Source: Geobacter sp. DSM 9736
GTDB taxonomy: Bacteria; Desulfobacterota; Desulfuromonadia; Geobacterales; Geobacteraceae
DNA: 64,000 nucleotides
Direction of reading: 5' to 3'
Assembly: GCF_900187405.1 (NCBI RefSeq)
Contig: NZ_LT896716.1
Coordinates: 3,893,684 to 3,957,683, forward strand
Numbering within the stretch: the first letter of the stretch is position 1; each line of letters opens with the position of its first letter. This document shows positions 50,210 through 60,258 of this stretch, piece after piece. The notes under the pieces are model-generated. The model saw nothing but the letters and a program-made list of their open reading frames with translations, made no database searches and had not been told where the DNA came from. The position numbers and the translations under genes are program-made.

Positions 50210-50237
50210 AAAAGGACCGGTATAGCCGGTCCTTTTT
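50210..50237 (+). terminator. Terminator after the LysM gene
   Basis: AAAAGGACCGG / CCGGTCCTTTT, 11-bp perfect stem, 5-nt loop, T-run at the end. It starts 10 bp after the LysM stop codon and precedes dprA. Confidence 0.9.
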
Positions 50238-50277
50238 GTATGGGCAGATAACCCTTGTACTGCAGCGGAAGCAGCCG

Positions 50278-51351
50278 ATGGATCACTATTACTGGTTCGC
50301 ACTCAAATCGGTACCACAGGTGGGAAACGTGACGTTTCGCCGTCTGCTGGAACATTTCGGAACTCCTGAACGTGCTTTGAACGCACCTGCTGAAGAGCTG
50401 GCCCTGGTGCGGGGGGTAGGCCCGCAGCTCGCCCAGGCGATAAGGGGTCATGACTACCGCAGGGATGCGGAGCGGGAGTGCAGGCGGATGGAGCTGTGCG
50501 GCTGCAGACTCGTCGATATGAATTCTCCCGAGTATCCCCCGGTGCTCCGTGAGTTGCCGGACTATCCACCCTTTCTGTACGTCAAGGGAGCACTGAACGA
50601 TATCGACCCGGCCGTAGCCGTAGTCGGCTCGCGACGTGCCTCTACGTATGGCGTCACCGCAACGCGCCGGCTGGCGGAGGAGCTTGCGGGGCAAGGCGTT
50701 ACGGTGATATCTGGCATGGCTAGGGGCATCGATACCGCAGCGCATCAGGGTGCGCTGGCGGCAGGGGGGAAGACGGTTGGAGTTCTCGGGTCCGGCATCG
50801 ATGTCATGTACCCGCCCGAGAACCGCAGGCTATTCGGCGAGATGGCCGAGCGGGGCGCCCTCGTGTCCGAGTTTCCTCTCGGGACGTCTCCCCTGGCGGA
50901 GAACTTCCCTCGCCGCAACCGGATCATAAGCGGGCTGTCGCGTGGCGTCCTGGTGGTTGAGGCTGCCGAAAAGAGCGGTTCCCTCATAACGGCCGAATAT
51001 GCTCTGGAGCAGGGGCGGGAGGTGTTCGCGATTCCTGGAAACATCACCATGGCCGGGAGCCGCGGCACGAACCGGCTGATAAAGCAGGGAGCAAAACTGG
51101 TGGAGTGTGTCGAGGACATTCTGGACGAGCTCTCCTTTCCCCTGGCAAGCTGCGGGAAAAGGTCGGAGGCATCTCCTCTGGCCCCCGAAGAAGAGGCGCT
51201 TTGCGCACTTCTTGCGGGAGGGCCTCTGCAGATGGACGAGATCATAGCCACGAGCGGATTGACAGTGGGGGAACTTTCCGCTATTTTACTGCGCCTGGAG
51301 CTGAGGGGGGTCATAACCCAGCTCCCCGGCAAGCATTTTGCCGTCATCTGA
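50278..51351 (+). CDS. dprA: DNA processing protein DprA
   Basis: 357 residues from ATG 50278; an earlier start at 50236 would lie in the terminator. An N-terminal helix-hairpin-helix part is followed by the Rossmann-like DprA core (VAVVGSRRAST, VISGMARGIDTAAHQGAL, GVLGSGIDVMYPPEN, SEFPLGTSPLAENFPRRNRIISGLS, AIPGNI) and a C-terminal winged-helix domain (about 290-357). DprA loads RecA on incoming single-stranded DNA in transformation. It sits upstream of topA, the usual neighbour in many bacteria. Confidence 0.96.
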   Translation: MDHYYWFALKSVPQVGNVTFRRLLEHFGTPERALNAPAEELALVRGVGPQLAQAIRGHDYRRDAERECRRMELCGCRLVDMNSPEYPPVLRELPDYPPFLYVKGALNDIDPAVAVVGSRRASTYGVTATRRLAEELAGQGVTVISGMARGIDTAAHQGALAAGGKTVGVLGSGIDVMYPPENRRLFGEMAERGALVSEFPLGTSPLAENFPRRNRIISGLSRGVLVVEAAEKSGSLITAEYALEQGREVFAIPGNITMAGSRGTNRLIKQGAKLVECVEDILDELSFPLASCGKRSEASPLAPEEEALCALLAGGPLQMDEIIATSGLTVGELSAILLRLELRGVITQLPGKHFAVI

Positions 51352-51412
51352 GATGGTCCCCCGGTTGCGCCTTCTCCGATTTGCGGTAGAGTAGGAAACT
51401 GACCGCTCCGGA

Positions 51413-51471
51413 GGGGCGGAATACCGCCCGGGAGCTTACGCTGCGTTGCGGAGCGCATCACGAGGGTGATG
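51413..51471 (+). other. Hairpin-rich leader upstream of topA
   Basis: Two dyads precede topA: GGGCGG-AATA-CCGCCC inside a larger GCTCC...GGAGC pairing (about 51413-51435), and CATCAC-GAGG-GTGATG (51456-51471). Neither has a T-tract. They may be structured leader RNA or a topology-sensitive region controlling topA; no known riboswitch is recognised. Confidence 0.3.
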
Positions 51472-51508
51472 CCACCGTTACTGGTCGAGAGCCTGATCGT
51501 GGAGAAAT

Positions 51509-53776
51509 ATGCCTAACAATCTTGTTATTGTCGAATCGCCTGCCAAGGCGAAAACGATAGAAAAATTCCTCGGCAAGGACTACCGTGTTCTCGCCTCGTA
51601 CGGTCATGTCAGGGCGCTGCCGAGCAAGCAGGGCTCGGTGGACATAGAACACGACTTCGAGCCGAAGTATGCTGTGCTCCCGGAGAGCAAGAAGCATATC
51701 GATGCAATAAAACGTGAGCTTAAGGACGCAGATGCCCTGCTGCTGGCGACAGACCCCGACCGTGAAGGGGAAGCCATATCGTGGCATCTCCTGGCGGCCC
51801 TGGGTTTCGATGGGAAAAAGAAGCCGGAGATTCCGGTACGGCGGGTGGTGTTCCACGAAATAACCCGCGACGCCATCACCGACGCCATCAGAAATCCGCG
51901 GGATATTTCCCTGCAACTGGTTGATGCGCAGCAGGCTCGTTCCGTCCTCGACTACCTGGTCGGTTTCAATCTCTCCCCCTTTCTCTGGAAGAAGATCCGT
52001 TACGGCCTTTCGGCTGGACGGGTCCAGTCGGTCGCCCTGCGTCTGATCTGCGAGCGGGAGAAGGAGATTCAGGCATTCAGGGAGCAGGAGTACTGGAGTG
52101 TCGACGTGCTGCTTGAGAACGGGCAGAAGCAGACCGTCACGGCCCGACTTGTGGAAGCCGACGGAAAGAAGCTCGGCAAGTTCGACATCCCTGACAAGGC
52201 TGCGGCCGACGGCCTGACCGATATTCTGTCCCGCGGTAACTACGTAGTCGAGAAGGTCACCAAAAGCGAGCGGAAGCGGTCCCCCTCTCCTCCATTCACT
52301 ACATCCACTTTACAGCAGGAAGCGGCGCGAAAGCTCGGGTTCTCCGCCAAGAAGACGATGTCCATAGCCCAGAAGCTTTACGAGGGAATCGATGTGGGTG
52401 AGGGGTCCGTCGGCCTCATAACCTATATGCGTACCGACAGCGTCGTTCTTTCCAATCAGGCGCTTTCGGAAGCGAAAGAGGTTATTCAGGCTCTTTACGG
52501 CAAGGAATATACCCTGCCGAAACCCCGATTCTTCAAGAACCGCGCTAAGAACGCCCAGGAAGCTCACGAGGCGATCCGCCCCACCTCCATCGGGAAGACA
52601 CCCGCTGAGGTTAAGAAATACCTCTCCGCCGAACAGTTCAAGCTTTACGAGCTGATCTGGAAAAGGACGGTGGCGTGCCAGATGGCGGAGGCCCTCTTGG
52701 ACCAGACATCGGTGGATATTCTGGCTGCGCCAGGCTTCAGGCTCCGCGCTGCCGGTACGGTAATCCGCTTCCCAGGCTTCATGAAGCTGTATATCGAAGG
52801 TGTGGACGACGAGAGCGAGGAGAAGGAAGGAGTCCTGCCGCCGCTGTCGGAGGGAGATGCTCTGAGGCTTGTAGAGCTGAAACCGGAGCAGCACTTCACT
52901 CAGCCGCCGCCACGGTACACAGAGGCGACCCTCGTGAAGACGCTGGAAGAATACGGCATCGGCAGGCCGTCAACCTACGCCAGCATCATGAACACGCTGG
53001 TGGAGCGCAAGTACGCCCGGCTCGACAAGAAGCGGTTCATCCCCGAAGACGTGGGGATGGTGGTGAACGATCTTCTTACGAAGCATTTCACCCAATATGT
53101 CGATTACAACTTTACCGCGCATCTGGAGGAGGAGCTCGACCATGTCTCCCGTGGGGACAAAAGGTGGAAGCCGCTGCTCCAGGAGTTCTGGGGGCCGTTC
53201 AGCAACCTGCTGAAGCAGAAGGAGGGAGAGGTCAGCAAGTCGGAGCTAACCACCGAGGCTACCGACGAGACGTGCCCTAACTGCGGAAATAAGCTGGTGG
53301 TTAAGCTCGGCAAGCGCGGCAGGTTCATTGCCTGCTCCGGCTACAAGGAAGGATGCACCTACACCCGGAACCTCGATCAGGGGGAGAAGGGGGAAGTGGC
53401 GGAGCCGGTCCTGTCCGAGGAGGCTTGCGGCAAATGCGGAAAGCCCATGCTGATTAAGGACGGGCGCTATGGCAAGTACCTTGCCTGCTCCGGATACCCC
53501 GAATGCAAGAATATTCAGCCTCTCGTGAAGCCGAAGGGGACGGGGATAACCTGCCCCGAATGCGCCCAGGGAGAACTTACCGAGAAGAAATCGCGCTACG
53601 GCAAGATGTTCTACTCCTGCAACCGCTATCCCGACTGCAAGTTCGCCCTGTGGGACCTGCCGGTCCAGGGCCCCTGCCCCAAATGCGGGTTCCCGCTCCT
53701 CGTGAAGAAGGTCTACAAGAAGCAGGGAGAGTTCCTCAAGTGTCCGAAGGAAGAATGTGGATATAAATCCATCTGA
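51509..53776 (+). CDS. topA: DNA topoisomerase I
   Basis: 755 residues, ATG at 51509 after GTGGAGAAAT. The Toprim domain opens with LVIVESPAKAKTIEKFLG and ATDPDREGEAI (acidic metal residues). The active-site Tyr lies in GLITYMRTDSV. QARSVLDYLVGFNLSP and SAGRVQSVALRLI are core motifs. Four C-terminal Cys4 zinc ribbons follow (CPNCGNK, CGKCGKP, CPECAQG, CPKCGFP, each with a second Cys group). It relaxes negative supercoils. The full domain set is intact. Confidence 0.98.
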   Translation: MPNNLVIVESPAKAKTIEKFLGKDYRVLASYGHVRALPSKQGSVDIEHDFEPKYAVLPESKKHIDAIKRELKDADALLLATDPDREGEAISWHLLAALGFDGKKKPEIPVRRVVFHEITRDAITDAIRNPRDISLQLVDAQQARSVLDYLVGFNLSPFLWKKIRYGLSAGRVQSVALRLICEREKEIQAFREQEYWSVDVLLENGQKQTVTARLVEADGKKLGKFDIPDKAAADGLTDILSRGNYVVEKVTKSERKRSPSPPFTTSTLQQEAARKLGFSAKKTMSIAQKLYEGIDVGEGSVGLITYMRTDSVVLSNQALSEAKEVIQALYGKEYTLPKPRFFKNRAKNAQEAHEAIRPTSIGKTPAEVKKYLSAEQFKLYELIWKRTVACQMAEALLDQTSVDILAAPGFRLRAAGTVIRFPGFMKLYIEGVDDESEEKEGVLPPLSEGDALRLVELKPEQHFTQPPPRYTEATLVKTLEEYGIGRPSTYASIMNTLVERKYARLDKKRFIPEDVGMVVNDLLTKHFTQYVDYNFTAHLEEELDHVSRGDKRWKPLLQEFWGPFSNLLKQKEGEVSKSELTTEATDETCPNCGNKLVVKLGKRGRFIACSGYKEGCTYTRNLDQGEKGEVAEPVLSEEACGKCGKPMLIKDGRYGKYLACSGYPECKNIQPLVKPKGTGITCPECAQGELTEKKSRYGKMFYSCNRYPDCKFALWDLPVQGPCPKCGFPLLVKKVYKKQGEFLKCPKEECGYKSI

Positions 53777-53823
53777 AGCTGTCTTTGAAGCCATCATGAT
53801 GAATCAATGCGGTGGAGAGTTGC

Positions 53824-55317
53824 ATGAAAACAGCCTGCGCGGCTGAGTCGCGGGATTTTTTCCGGGTCGAGCTGTTCCTTTTTATCCTCATCGCATTTCT
53901 TCTTGTCGGATTACGTCTCTGTTTCCTCCATGAGCCTTTCGAACGTGACGAGGGGTTCTACTCCGTGATCGGCAGAGAGATCCTTCGCGGGGGGATCCCG
54001 TACCGCGACGCCATCGACATGAAGCCCCCCGGAGTTTTTTACATCTATGCCTTCGCTATCGCCGTTTTCGGCAAGACCGTAGAGTCCATCAGAATATTTA
54101 CCGCCCTCTATTCCGTCCTTACCCTCGGAGCCGTTTACTGGCTGGCAAGATATCTCTCGGGTCGAGCGGCAGCCCTCGCTGCGGCTGCAATTTTCGCCCT
54201 CTATTCGGGTGCGCCCCTGCTGCAGGGGAGCAGCAGCAACAGCGAGGTCTTCATGGTCCTTCCGCTGATGCTGAGCGCCTGCTTCTTTGCTGCCGCAGCA
54301 CACCGGCAGCGCCCGGTGCTCCTTGTGGCCAGCGGTTTCTGCATGGCCCTGGCCATGCTCATCAAAACCGTTGCACTCCCCTATCTCCTTCTGCTTCTCG
54401 TCTGCTCGATTTTTGTCGGGAAGAAGGAGGAGGGCTTCAAGGGGAGGATTCTCAATCCGGTTCTCTTCCTTTCCCCCTGCATCCTGGTCGGCCTTGCCAC
54501 ACTTGCCTACTTCTACCTGAACGGTGCGTGGGACGACTTCGTAATGTACAACATCACCCTTCCACTCTTCTATTCCAAGGGGGGCGGTGTTGTCGGGCCG
54601 GAACTTCCGGAAATGATCCGGTACCTGTCCCACGAGTTCCTCCTGCCGGTGCTGCTGGCCGTGCCGACTGCAGTCTGGCTGCTTATTCGAAGGGAATCCA
54701 TAAGCCTTGTCATGGCAGCATTGCTCCTAGTCGCCTCCTGGCTGGGGGTGATCATGCCCGGAAAGAATTTCCCCCACTACTTCATTCAGCTGATGCCCTT
54801 TCTTTCGCTGCTGGGGGGGATAGGGCTGGCGAAGGTCCTCGGGAACAGGAGGATTTCCCTCATACTCGCGGTCCCGCTGTCAGCGGCCTTTCTATACTAT
54901 GCGGTGAAGGACTACCGGCTATATTTCGTTCTTCCACCTGAGGATGTATCCATCCTGAAGTATGGTCCCGTTTTTGCGGATTCCGTGAAGGTAGCCGATT
55001 ACCTGAAGAAGAACACTGCCCCCGGAGACTACATTTTCCAGTGGGGTTTCGAGCCGGAACTCTATTTTCTCGCAGACCGACCCATACCGACACCGTACAT
55101 CTCAAGCACAATTCCCGCCTCCCTGCCTGATACGGAGGCCGCCGTCAACGAGATGATCCGGATGCTGAAGGCCAAAAAGCCGAAAGTCATCGTAATGCAG
55201 AAGGAGTGGGCGAAATTGCCGGGGCTGGTGGAGCTGTCGGACCTTTTGATGAAGGAGTACCGCATGGATACCATCATCCGATACGCTGCAATCTTCACGC
55301 GCCGGACAGGGGGATGA
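53824..55317 (+). CDS. ArnT/PMT-type membrane glycosyltransferase (GT-C fold)
   Basis: 497 residues from ATG 53824 (GGTGGAGAGTTGC upstream; GTG 53812 would overlap that site). About eleven membrane segments. The first periplasmic loop contains FERDEGFYSVIGREIL, the acidic-pair motif of the GT39/GT83 (PMT_2/ArnT) families, which transfer a sugar from undecaprenyl phosphate. A soluble C-terminal periplasmic domain lies at about 370-497. First gene of the block between topA and trmFO; the acceptor could be lipid A, a polysaccharide or a protein. Confidence 0.87.
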   Translation: MKTACAAESRDFFRVELFLFILIAFLLVGLRLCFLHEPFERDEGFYSVIGREILRGGIPYRDAIDMKPPGVFYIYAFAIAVFGKTVESIRIFTALYSVLTLGAVYWLARYLSGRAAALAAAAIFALYSGAPLLQGSSSNSEVFMVLPLMLSACFFAAAAHRQRPVLLVASGFCMALAMLIKTVALPYLLLLLVCSIFVGKKEEGFKGRILNPVLFLSPCILVGLATLAYFYLNGAWDDFVMYNITLPLFYSKGGGVVGPELPEMIRYLSHEFLLPVLLAVPTAVWLLIRRESISLVMAALLLVASWLGVIMPGKNFPHYFIQLMPFLSLLGGIGLAKVLGNRRISLILAVPLSAAFLYYAVKDYRLYFVLPPEDVSILKYGPVFADSVKVADYLKKNTAPGDYIFQWGFEPELYFLADRPIPTPYISSTIPASLPDTEAAVNEMIRMLKAKKPKVIVMQKEWAKLPGLVELSDLLMKEYRMDTIIRYAAIFTRRTGG

Positions 55318-55330
55318 TACGGGAAACGGC

Positions 55331-55933
55331 ATGAAAACCGAAGACAGAGAATATCAGGAATATCTTCAGAAAAAGTTCCTGCCCGGCCGGCAGCAGTACC
55401 TTGAACTGGTTGTCTATCCCCGCTATCTCCGCGAACTCGGCGCTCTCCGGGAAATCTGGGACTTCGGGTTCGGCAACGGCGAGTTCCTGACGTTCTGCCG
55501 GAAACGCTCCATTTCCGCACGGGGGATAGATTCGAACGGCAGTTTCGTGGCCACGGCCCGGTCGCAGGGTTTCGCCGTGGAGCTGGACGACCTTTGCCGG
55601 CTGGATACCGTTCCCGATGCAGGCGTTGAAGCCGCGATCTCGGACAACGTTCTCGAGCACCTGGACAAACCCGCCATAGGGGCGTTCTTCTCCATCCTTG
55701 CGCGAAAACTGGCTCCTTCGGGAATTTTCCTGGCGATAGTTCCAGGAGAAAAAGGATTTACCAGAGACCCCACCCATCGAACTTTCGTGGATGAGGCTCT
55801 GCTACGTGAAGTCACTGCCGGCACTGCCGTCTCTTTGATAAAAACCTTCCGCTGGCCTATCGGCGCTCACTGGGTCAGCAGGATTTTCTACCTCAACATG
55901 ACGGTCTTCGTGTTCAGGAAATTGCCCCAGTAG
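55331..55933 (+). CDS. Class I SAM-dependent methyltransferase
   Basis: 200 residues. The SAM-binding motif is IWDFGFGNGEFLTFCRKR (motif I), with the acidic residue in ARGIDSN, motif II-like AAISDNVLEHLDKP and a following KLAPSGIFLAIVPGEKGF. It lies 13 bp after the GT-C gene and 12 bp before the polytopic membrane gene, so it is in the glycan operon. It probably methylates a sugar or glycolipid; substrate not evident. Confidence 0.87.
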   Translation: MKTEDREYQEYLQKKFLPGRQQYLELVVYPRYLRELGALREIWDFGFGNGEFLTFCRKRSISARGIDSNGSFVATARSQGFAVELDDLCRLDTVPDAGVEAAISDNVLEHLDKPAIGAFFSILARKLAPSGIFLAIVPGEKGFTRDPTHRTFVDEALLREVTAGTAVSLIKTFRWPIGAHWVSRIFYLNMTVFVFRKLPQ

Positions 55934-55945
55934 AACAGGTTACCA

Positions 55946-58093
55946 GTGAAAACCCTCCCTGATACCAATCATATTGCCGGCCAGGAACAGATGCTTCTCC
56001 CGAAGGAGGATTCGAACTTCAGGACCCAGTATGTCCGCTGGACAATGGTTATCTTCGGAGCGCTGCTTCTTTTCGGAGGTGTAGCCGCGTGTATGGATGC
56101 TCTATATGCTCCCGACATCAATGCTGCGCTTGACCGGGTTAAGGACTTGTCGGTGAGGCCTTTGGCAGCTTTCCGCCCCGAGCCGAAGGAGCGAGCCCTT
56201 TTCCTGAGTGCCTTGGCCACTGTTCCCGGTGCGCTGGTGTTGCTTCATCTCTTCTTCGGGCGAGTCATAGCGCGGCTGACCGGACAAAAACTGGATTATG
56301 TCTACTATGCTGCCCTTGGGGCATCGCTGTCGTTCATCGTATGGCTCGGGTACGCAGGGCTCGCCGCACCAAATCCGTTCTTCGAGGACCCGCAGAACAG
56401 CCACGACATAATATCTGCCACGAACCTTCAGTTCTTTCTGGCCGGCTCATTTCTGTATGAACACTTTTATCTGTACCTGGCAGCAATCTTTCCAGTGACT
56501 GCGCTTCTTCTGTTTTACAACGACCGAATGAACTCTGGTTCCTTGAAAGCCGGGGGGAACATTACCCGCCTGTTCATCTATCTCTGCTGCGCTCTTCTAC
56601 TGATAGTCATCTTCTCGATAAATGTGTTCAAGTTTCCCTATACCTACGAAAACAAATATGATTTCAACGCCGTGTATTATTCGATGGTGCAGGTCTATCA
56701 CGGCATTCCCATGCTCATTGACAACTTCACCAATACCTACGGACTGTATCCTCATTTCCTGGTGCCGGTGTTCAAGATCACCGGGTTGAACATAGCTGTC
56801 TTCTCGGGCCTGATGGCTCTTCTTAATGTGCTCTGCTATCTGGGCATATTCTTTATTCTGCGTACATGCATACAGAACATCTACATACTCTTCATGTGCT
56901 TCTGTTCGATCGTGTATTACGCGCATCTTCATTTCAAGTTGGTCACCAACTTCGATGCAATCTTTGCATCGCAGCCGATACGTTTGATTCCTCCTGTTCT
57001 TGCTCTGGTTCTCGCGACCGCGTATCTGAAAAACAGAGGGAGAGTCCTCTACTGGTTCTCCCTCTTTGCCCTTTCGTTCGGGGTGCTGTGGAACCCTGAA
57101 TTCGGAAGCATAACCATCTTTGCCTACTTTCTTTTTCTCTGCTACACCGAATTCCTGCAGAATGCGATAAGGAAGGCCGCATTACCCATCTTGCTGCATA
57201 TCGTCCGTGCGGCCTTCGCCCTGGCGGTCTCCTTCTCGGTTTACTCTCTTGCTGTCAAGCTCCTGTACGGCCAGTATCCACAGATCTTCGACATGTTCAA
57301 CATGATAAAGATCTTCTCGGGTGCCGGTGGCGGAATGCTTGCCATGCCCCTGCTGCACCCCTGGAATCTGATTGCGCTCGTTTACGTGATCGGCCTCCTC
57401 TGGTCAATCGTCGCGGTCACGACCGGAACCTGCTCCTCCCGCCATGCACTGATCTTCCTGGTGGCGGTTCTGGGAACAGGAATGTTTTCCTACTACCAGG
57501 GGCGAAGCCATAACTGGAATCTGATGCATTCCTGCATTTACACCTTCATTCTCATGGGCATCTATGCCGACACACTGCTGAGGATAGCGAGACGGGAAGT
57601 TACCGCCTATCTGCCGGCGGCACTGATCCTGTTTATTATCAGCGGATCACTCTTTCAGCTTCTTTACGATTCGGGCAGGATCTCTAAACTCTTTTTCGAA
57701 AAAGAGAACAGAGCCGCAAACCTGCCGGAGCAGCATGAGATCCTGCGCAATGCGAATTTTGTCCGAGAGAATACCATGCCGGGGGAGAAGGTCCTGATTT
57801 TCGTGAAGGATTATTATCAGGGGTTGTATCATGGCCTTTCCGGGACCGCTGCGGCCTTCAACCCGGGCCTGCAGGATCTTTTCTACCGCTCCGACTACGT
57901 AAACCTTCTGAAGTTCCTGATCAGGAACGGTTCAACCAAGGTTTTCTTCGAACCCCGCTCTTTCGAGTATTTCGACGCGGAAATTCCGGTGGTCCTTTCC
58001 ACCTTCTACGAGGTGAAGAAAAGCAACGGAGCAATGATGTTGCTGGCCAGAAAGACAGGCACCCGTGCCGGAGCGGTGCGTAATGACTTCTGA
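55946..58093 (+). CDS. Large polytopic membrane protein of a glycan cluster
   Basis: 715 residues starting at GTG 55946 (weak site AGGTTACCA). About fourteen membrane segments. A loop near residue 240 reads GIPMLIDNFTNTYGLYPHFL, resembling the YGLYPHF loop of GT-C-like membrane proteins found in polysaccharide loci. A C-terminal soluble part (about 600-715) follows the last span. I cannot name a family with certainty; a lipid-linked-sugar glycosyltransferase or polymerase is the best inference. The end overlaps the next glycosyltransferase gene by 11 bp. Confidence 0.75.
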   Translation: MKTLPDTNHIAGQEQMLLPKEDSNFRTQYVRWTMVIFGALLLFGGVAACMDALYAPDINAALDRVKDLSVRPLAAFRPEPKERALFLSALATVPGALVLLHLFFGRVIARLTGQKLDYVYYAALGASLSFIVWLGYAGLAAPNPFFEDPQNSHDIISATNLQFFLAGSFLYEHFYLYLAAIFPVTALLLFYNDRMNSGSLKAGGNITRLFIYLCCALLLIVIFSINVFKFPYTYENKYDFNAVYYSMVQVYHGIPMLIDNFTNTYGLYPHFLVPVFKITGLNIAVFSGLMALLNVLCYLGIFFILRTCIQNIYILFMCFCSIVYYAHLHFKLVTNFDAIFASQPIRLIPPVLALVLATAYLKNRGRVLYWFSLFALSFGVLWNPEFGSITIFAYFLFLCYTEFLQNAIRKAALPILLHIVRAAFALAVSFSVYSLAVKLLYGQYPQIFDMFNMIKIFSGAGGGMLAMPLLHPWNLIALVYVIGLLWSIVAVTTGTCSSRHALIFLVAVLGTGMFSYYQGRSHNWNLMHSCIYTFILMGIYADTLLRIARREVTAYLPAALILFIISGSLFQLLYDSGRISKLFFEKENRAANLPEQHEILRNANFVRENTMPGEKVLIFVKDYYQGLYHGLSGTAAAFNPGLQDLFYRSDYVNLLKFLIRNGSTKVFFEPRSFEYFDAEIPVVLSTFYEVKKSNGAMMLLARKTGTRAGAVRNDF

Positions 58094-59189
58094 CGCAGCG
58101 AAACTGACGCTGATTTTTCTGCTCTACAATGCGGAGGAGCAGGTGGATGCGCTGGTGGATGCTGCACTGAGGCAGCGCCATCCGGGTTACTCCGAGCAGC
58201 TCGAGTGGCTGGATGTCGTATTTATGGACGATTGCTCCGGGGATGGTACATTGCCCCGTCTCCATGCGGCTCTCCAAGCGGCGGGAGCCCCCTGCAATTA
58301 CCGAATCATTCCCAATGAGCGAAACCTCGGGCTGTCATCCACTCTCAACAAGGTCTTCAATCTGATACGGACTCCCTATGGTCTCACATGCCATCTTGAC
58401 GTGCTGTTCGGGCGGGATGACTACGCGGCCCGGATGCTTCTTCTCATGGAGGCACATCCGAAGGCCGGCGCCATTACGGGGCAGCCGGCGATTCCGGCGG
58501 CAGCGAAGATATCCACGGCCGAAAAGCTGAACATGATCTGCAACCTAATGGACATTCTTCCTTCGCAATCAGAAGAGGCACTGGTCCCCGTCGGTTTTGC
58601 CGAGGGGCGCTGCGACATTTTCCGGGTGGAGGCGGTCAGGAAGGCGGGCCTGTGGGATACGACGCTGCGGTCTTCGGGAGAAGATCAGATACTGGCGCTC
58701 CGCATGAGGCAGAATGGCTACGAAATCTATCAGGCGCCGCATCTCCCCTATCATCTCTCTGTGTCTGGGGAACAGAACTCCATCTGGAAGCTGCTGAAAC
58801 ATACCCACCTTTTCGGCCGAACCCAGCCGTACATCCTGCTTTCCGACAGGACTGCACTTGCCAGCTCGGCGGGGCGCAGTTCCGGGTCGAACCGGCAGTC
58901 CCGGCTGATCCTGCGCGCAAGCCACCTCGCGGGGACGGTCGCCTTGCTGATCCTTATTGCAGGGGCGTTTATGGGAGTGCCGGTCTGGCTGTGGTGTTTT
59001 CCTCTCTTTGCAGTCGCACTGCTCAAGGCTTTTCTGTTCCGCAGGCACCTGAACGCAGTACCGCTGAAAGGAACGGAAGTTCTTTTTTTTCTTGCTTTTG
59101 TCCCGCTTCAGGACGTTTACTATACGGCGGGACTGCTCCAGGGGTTGTGGAGTTACGCTCGCGGCTCTTCGGGCCGGATAATTCGATAG
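58083..59189 (+). CDS. Family 2 glycosyltransferase with C-terminal membrane segments
   Basis: 368 residues from ATG 58083 (GGAGCGGTGCGTA upstream), overlapping the previous gene. The GT-A domain has LTLIFLLYNAEEQ, VVFMDDCSGDG and a metal-site variant in TCHLDVLFGRDD, plus an acceptor-side GEDQILALRMRQ (ED-type base). Two to three hydrophobic segments lie at about 295-355. It should add a sugar to a lipid-linked acceptor at the inner membrane. Donor and acceptor unknown. Confidence 0.85.
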   Translation: MTSDAAKLTLIFLLYNAEEQVDALVDAALRQRHPGYSEQLEWLDVVFMDDCSGDGTLPRLHAALQAAGAPCNYRIIPNERNLGLSSTLNKVFNLIRTPYGLTCHLDVLFGRDDYAARMLLLMEAHPKAGAITGQPAIPAAAKISTAEKLNMICNLMDILPSQSEEALVPVGFAEGRCDIFRVEAVRKAGLWDTTLRSSGEDQILALRMRQNGYEIYQAPHLPYHLSVSGEQNSIWKLLKHTHLFGRTQPYILLSDRTALASSAGRSSGSNRQSRLILRASHLAGTVALLILIAGAFMGVPVWLWCFPLFAVALLKAFLFRRHLNAVPLKGTEVLFFLAFVPLQDVYYTAGLLQGLWSYARGSSGRIIR

Positions 59190-59220
59190 AGAAGCATTCA
59201 ATCAGGTAAAGGGCACATTT

Positions 59221-60255
59221 ATGGCGGTTTCCTATCCGTTGTTGTCGGTGGTCGTCCCGATCTACTTCGAAGAAGATACAATTCCCGAATTCTACAGCCG
59301 GATGAAAAGCGTGCTTGTCGGTCTCGAGAGCGATCTGCGCCACGAGCTGATTTTCGTGAATGACGGGAGCACCGACCGCTCCCCACTTCTTCTCAAGGAG
59401 ATCAGCCGGAGCGACAAGAATGTCCGTATCATCAACTTCTCCAGGAATTTCGGTCACCAGGTCGCCATCACGGCCGGTATCGAGCACGCATCCGGAGATG
59501 CCGTCGTGGTCATCGATGGGGATCTGCAGGACCCTCCCGAGGTCATCGCCGGAATGGTGGAGAAGTGGCGTGAAGGATACAAGGTGGTGTACGGGGTGAG
59601 AAGCGTCCGGAAGGGGGAAACCGCTTTCAAGCTTCTCACGGCGCGCCTCTTCTACCGCCTGATCAGCAGAATGAGCGACGTAAAGCTCCCGCTGGACAGC
59701 GGCGACTTCAGGCTGATGGACCGGGTGGTGGTGGAAGCCCTCAACTCGATACGGGAGGAGAACCGCTATATCCGCGGACTGATAAGCTGGATCGGATTTT
59801 CCCAGTACGCGCTTCCATACGAGCGGGACAGCCGCTATGCAGGCGAGACAAAATTCAATCTGAAGAAAATGCTGAAGTTCGCCCTCGACGGAATCACCAG
59901 CTTTTCCGACAGACCGCTGCGGATCTCCAGCAAGCTCGGTACCATCACTACGGTCGTCGCTTTCCTGGCCATGCTTTACATCATCGTCAGCAAGTTCGTG
60001 AACCCGGAGTCGGTTATACAGGGGTGGACGTCGCTGCTCGTCGTGGTCCTTTTTCTGGGCGGGGTTCAGCTGATCTCCATCGGAGTTCTGGGTGAATATA
60101 TCGGCCGAATATATCGTGAGACGAAGCACCGGCCCCTCTACATAGTCGAGGAGAAGGTCGGATTCGTCTCTCCGGCTCAGACCGTACCGCGGGACGATGC
60201 CGCTGCGTCGGAAGCGTGGCGTGAGCGACCGGGAACGGATGTCACCGCTGCATGA
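59221..60255 (+). CDS. GtrB/ArnC-type undecaprenyl-phosphate glycosyltransferase, copy 1
   Basis: 344 residues. GT2 domain with [59 protein letters not shown] (DxD-like) and DSGDFRLMDR, then two C-terminal membrane spans (about 235-300) and GEYIGRIYRETKHRPLY. This layout is that of GtrB/ArnC/DPM1-like enzymes that make undecaprenyl-phosphate-sugar. It is immediately followed by a GtrA-type flippase gene, the usual partner. A second copy is encoded at 61438. Confidence 0.92.
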   Translation: MAVSYPLLSVVVPIYFEEDTIPEFYSRMKSVLVGLESDLRHELIFVNDGSTDRSPLLLKEISRSDKNVRIINFSRNFGHQVAITAGIEHASGDAVVVIDGDLQDPPEVIAGMVEKWREGYKVVYGVRSVRKGETAFKLLTARLFYRLISRMSDVKLPLDSGDFRLMDRVVVEALNSIREENRYIRGLISWIGFSQYALPYERDSRYAGETKFNLKKMLKFALDGITSFSDRPLRISSKLGTITTVVAFLAMLYIIVSKFVNPESVIQGWTSLLVVVLFLGGVQLISIGVLGEYIGRIYRETKHRPLYIVEEKVGFVSPAQTVPRDDAAASEAWRERPGTDVTAA

Positions 60256-60258
60256 AGA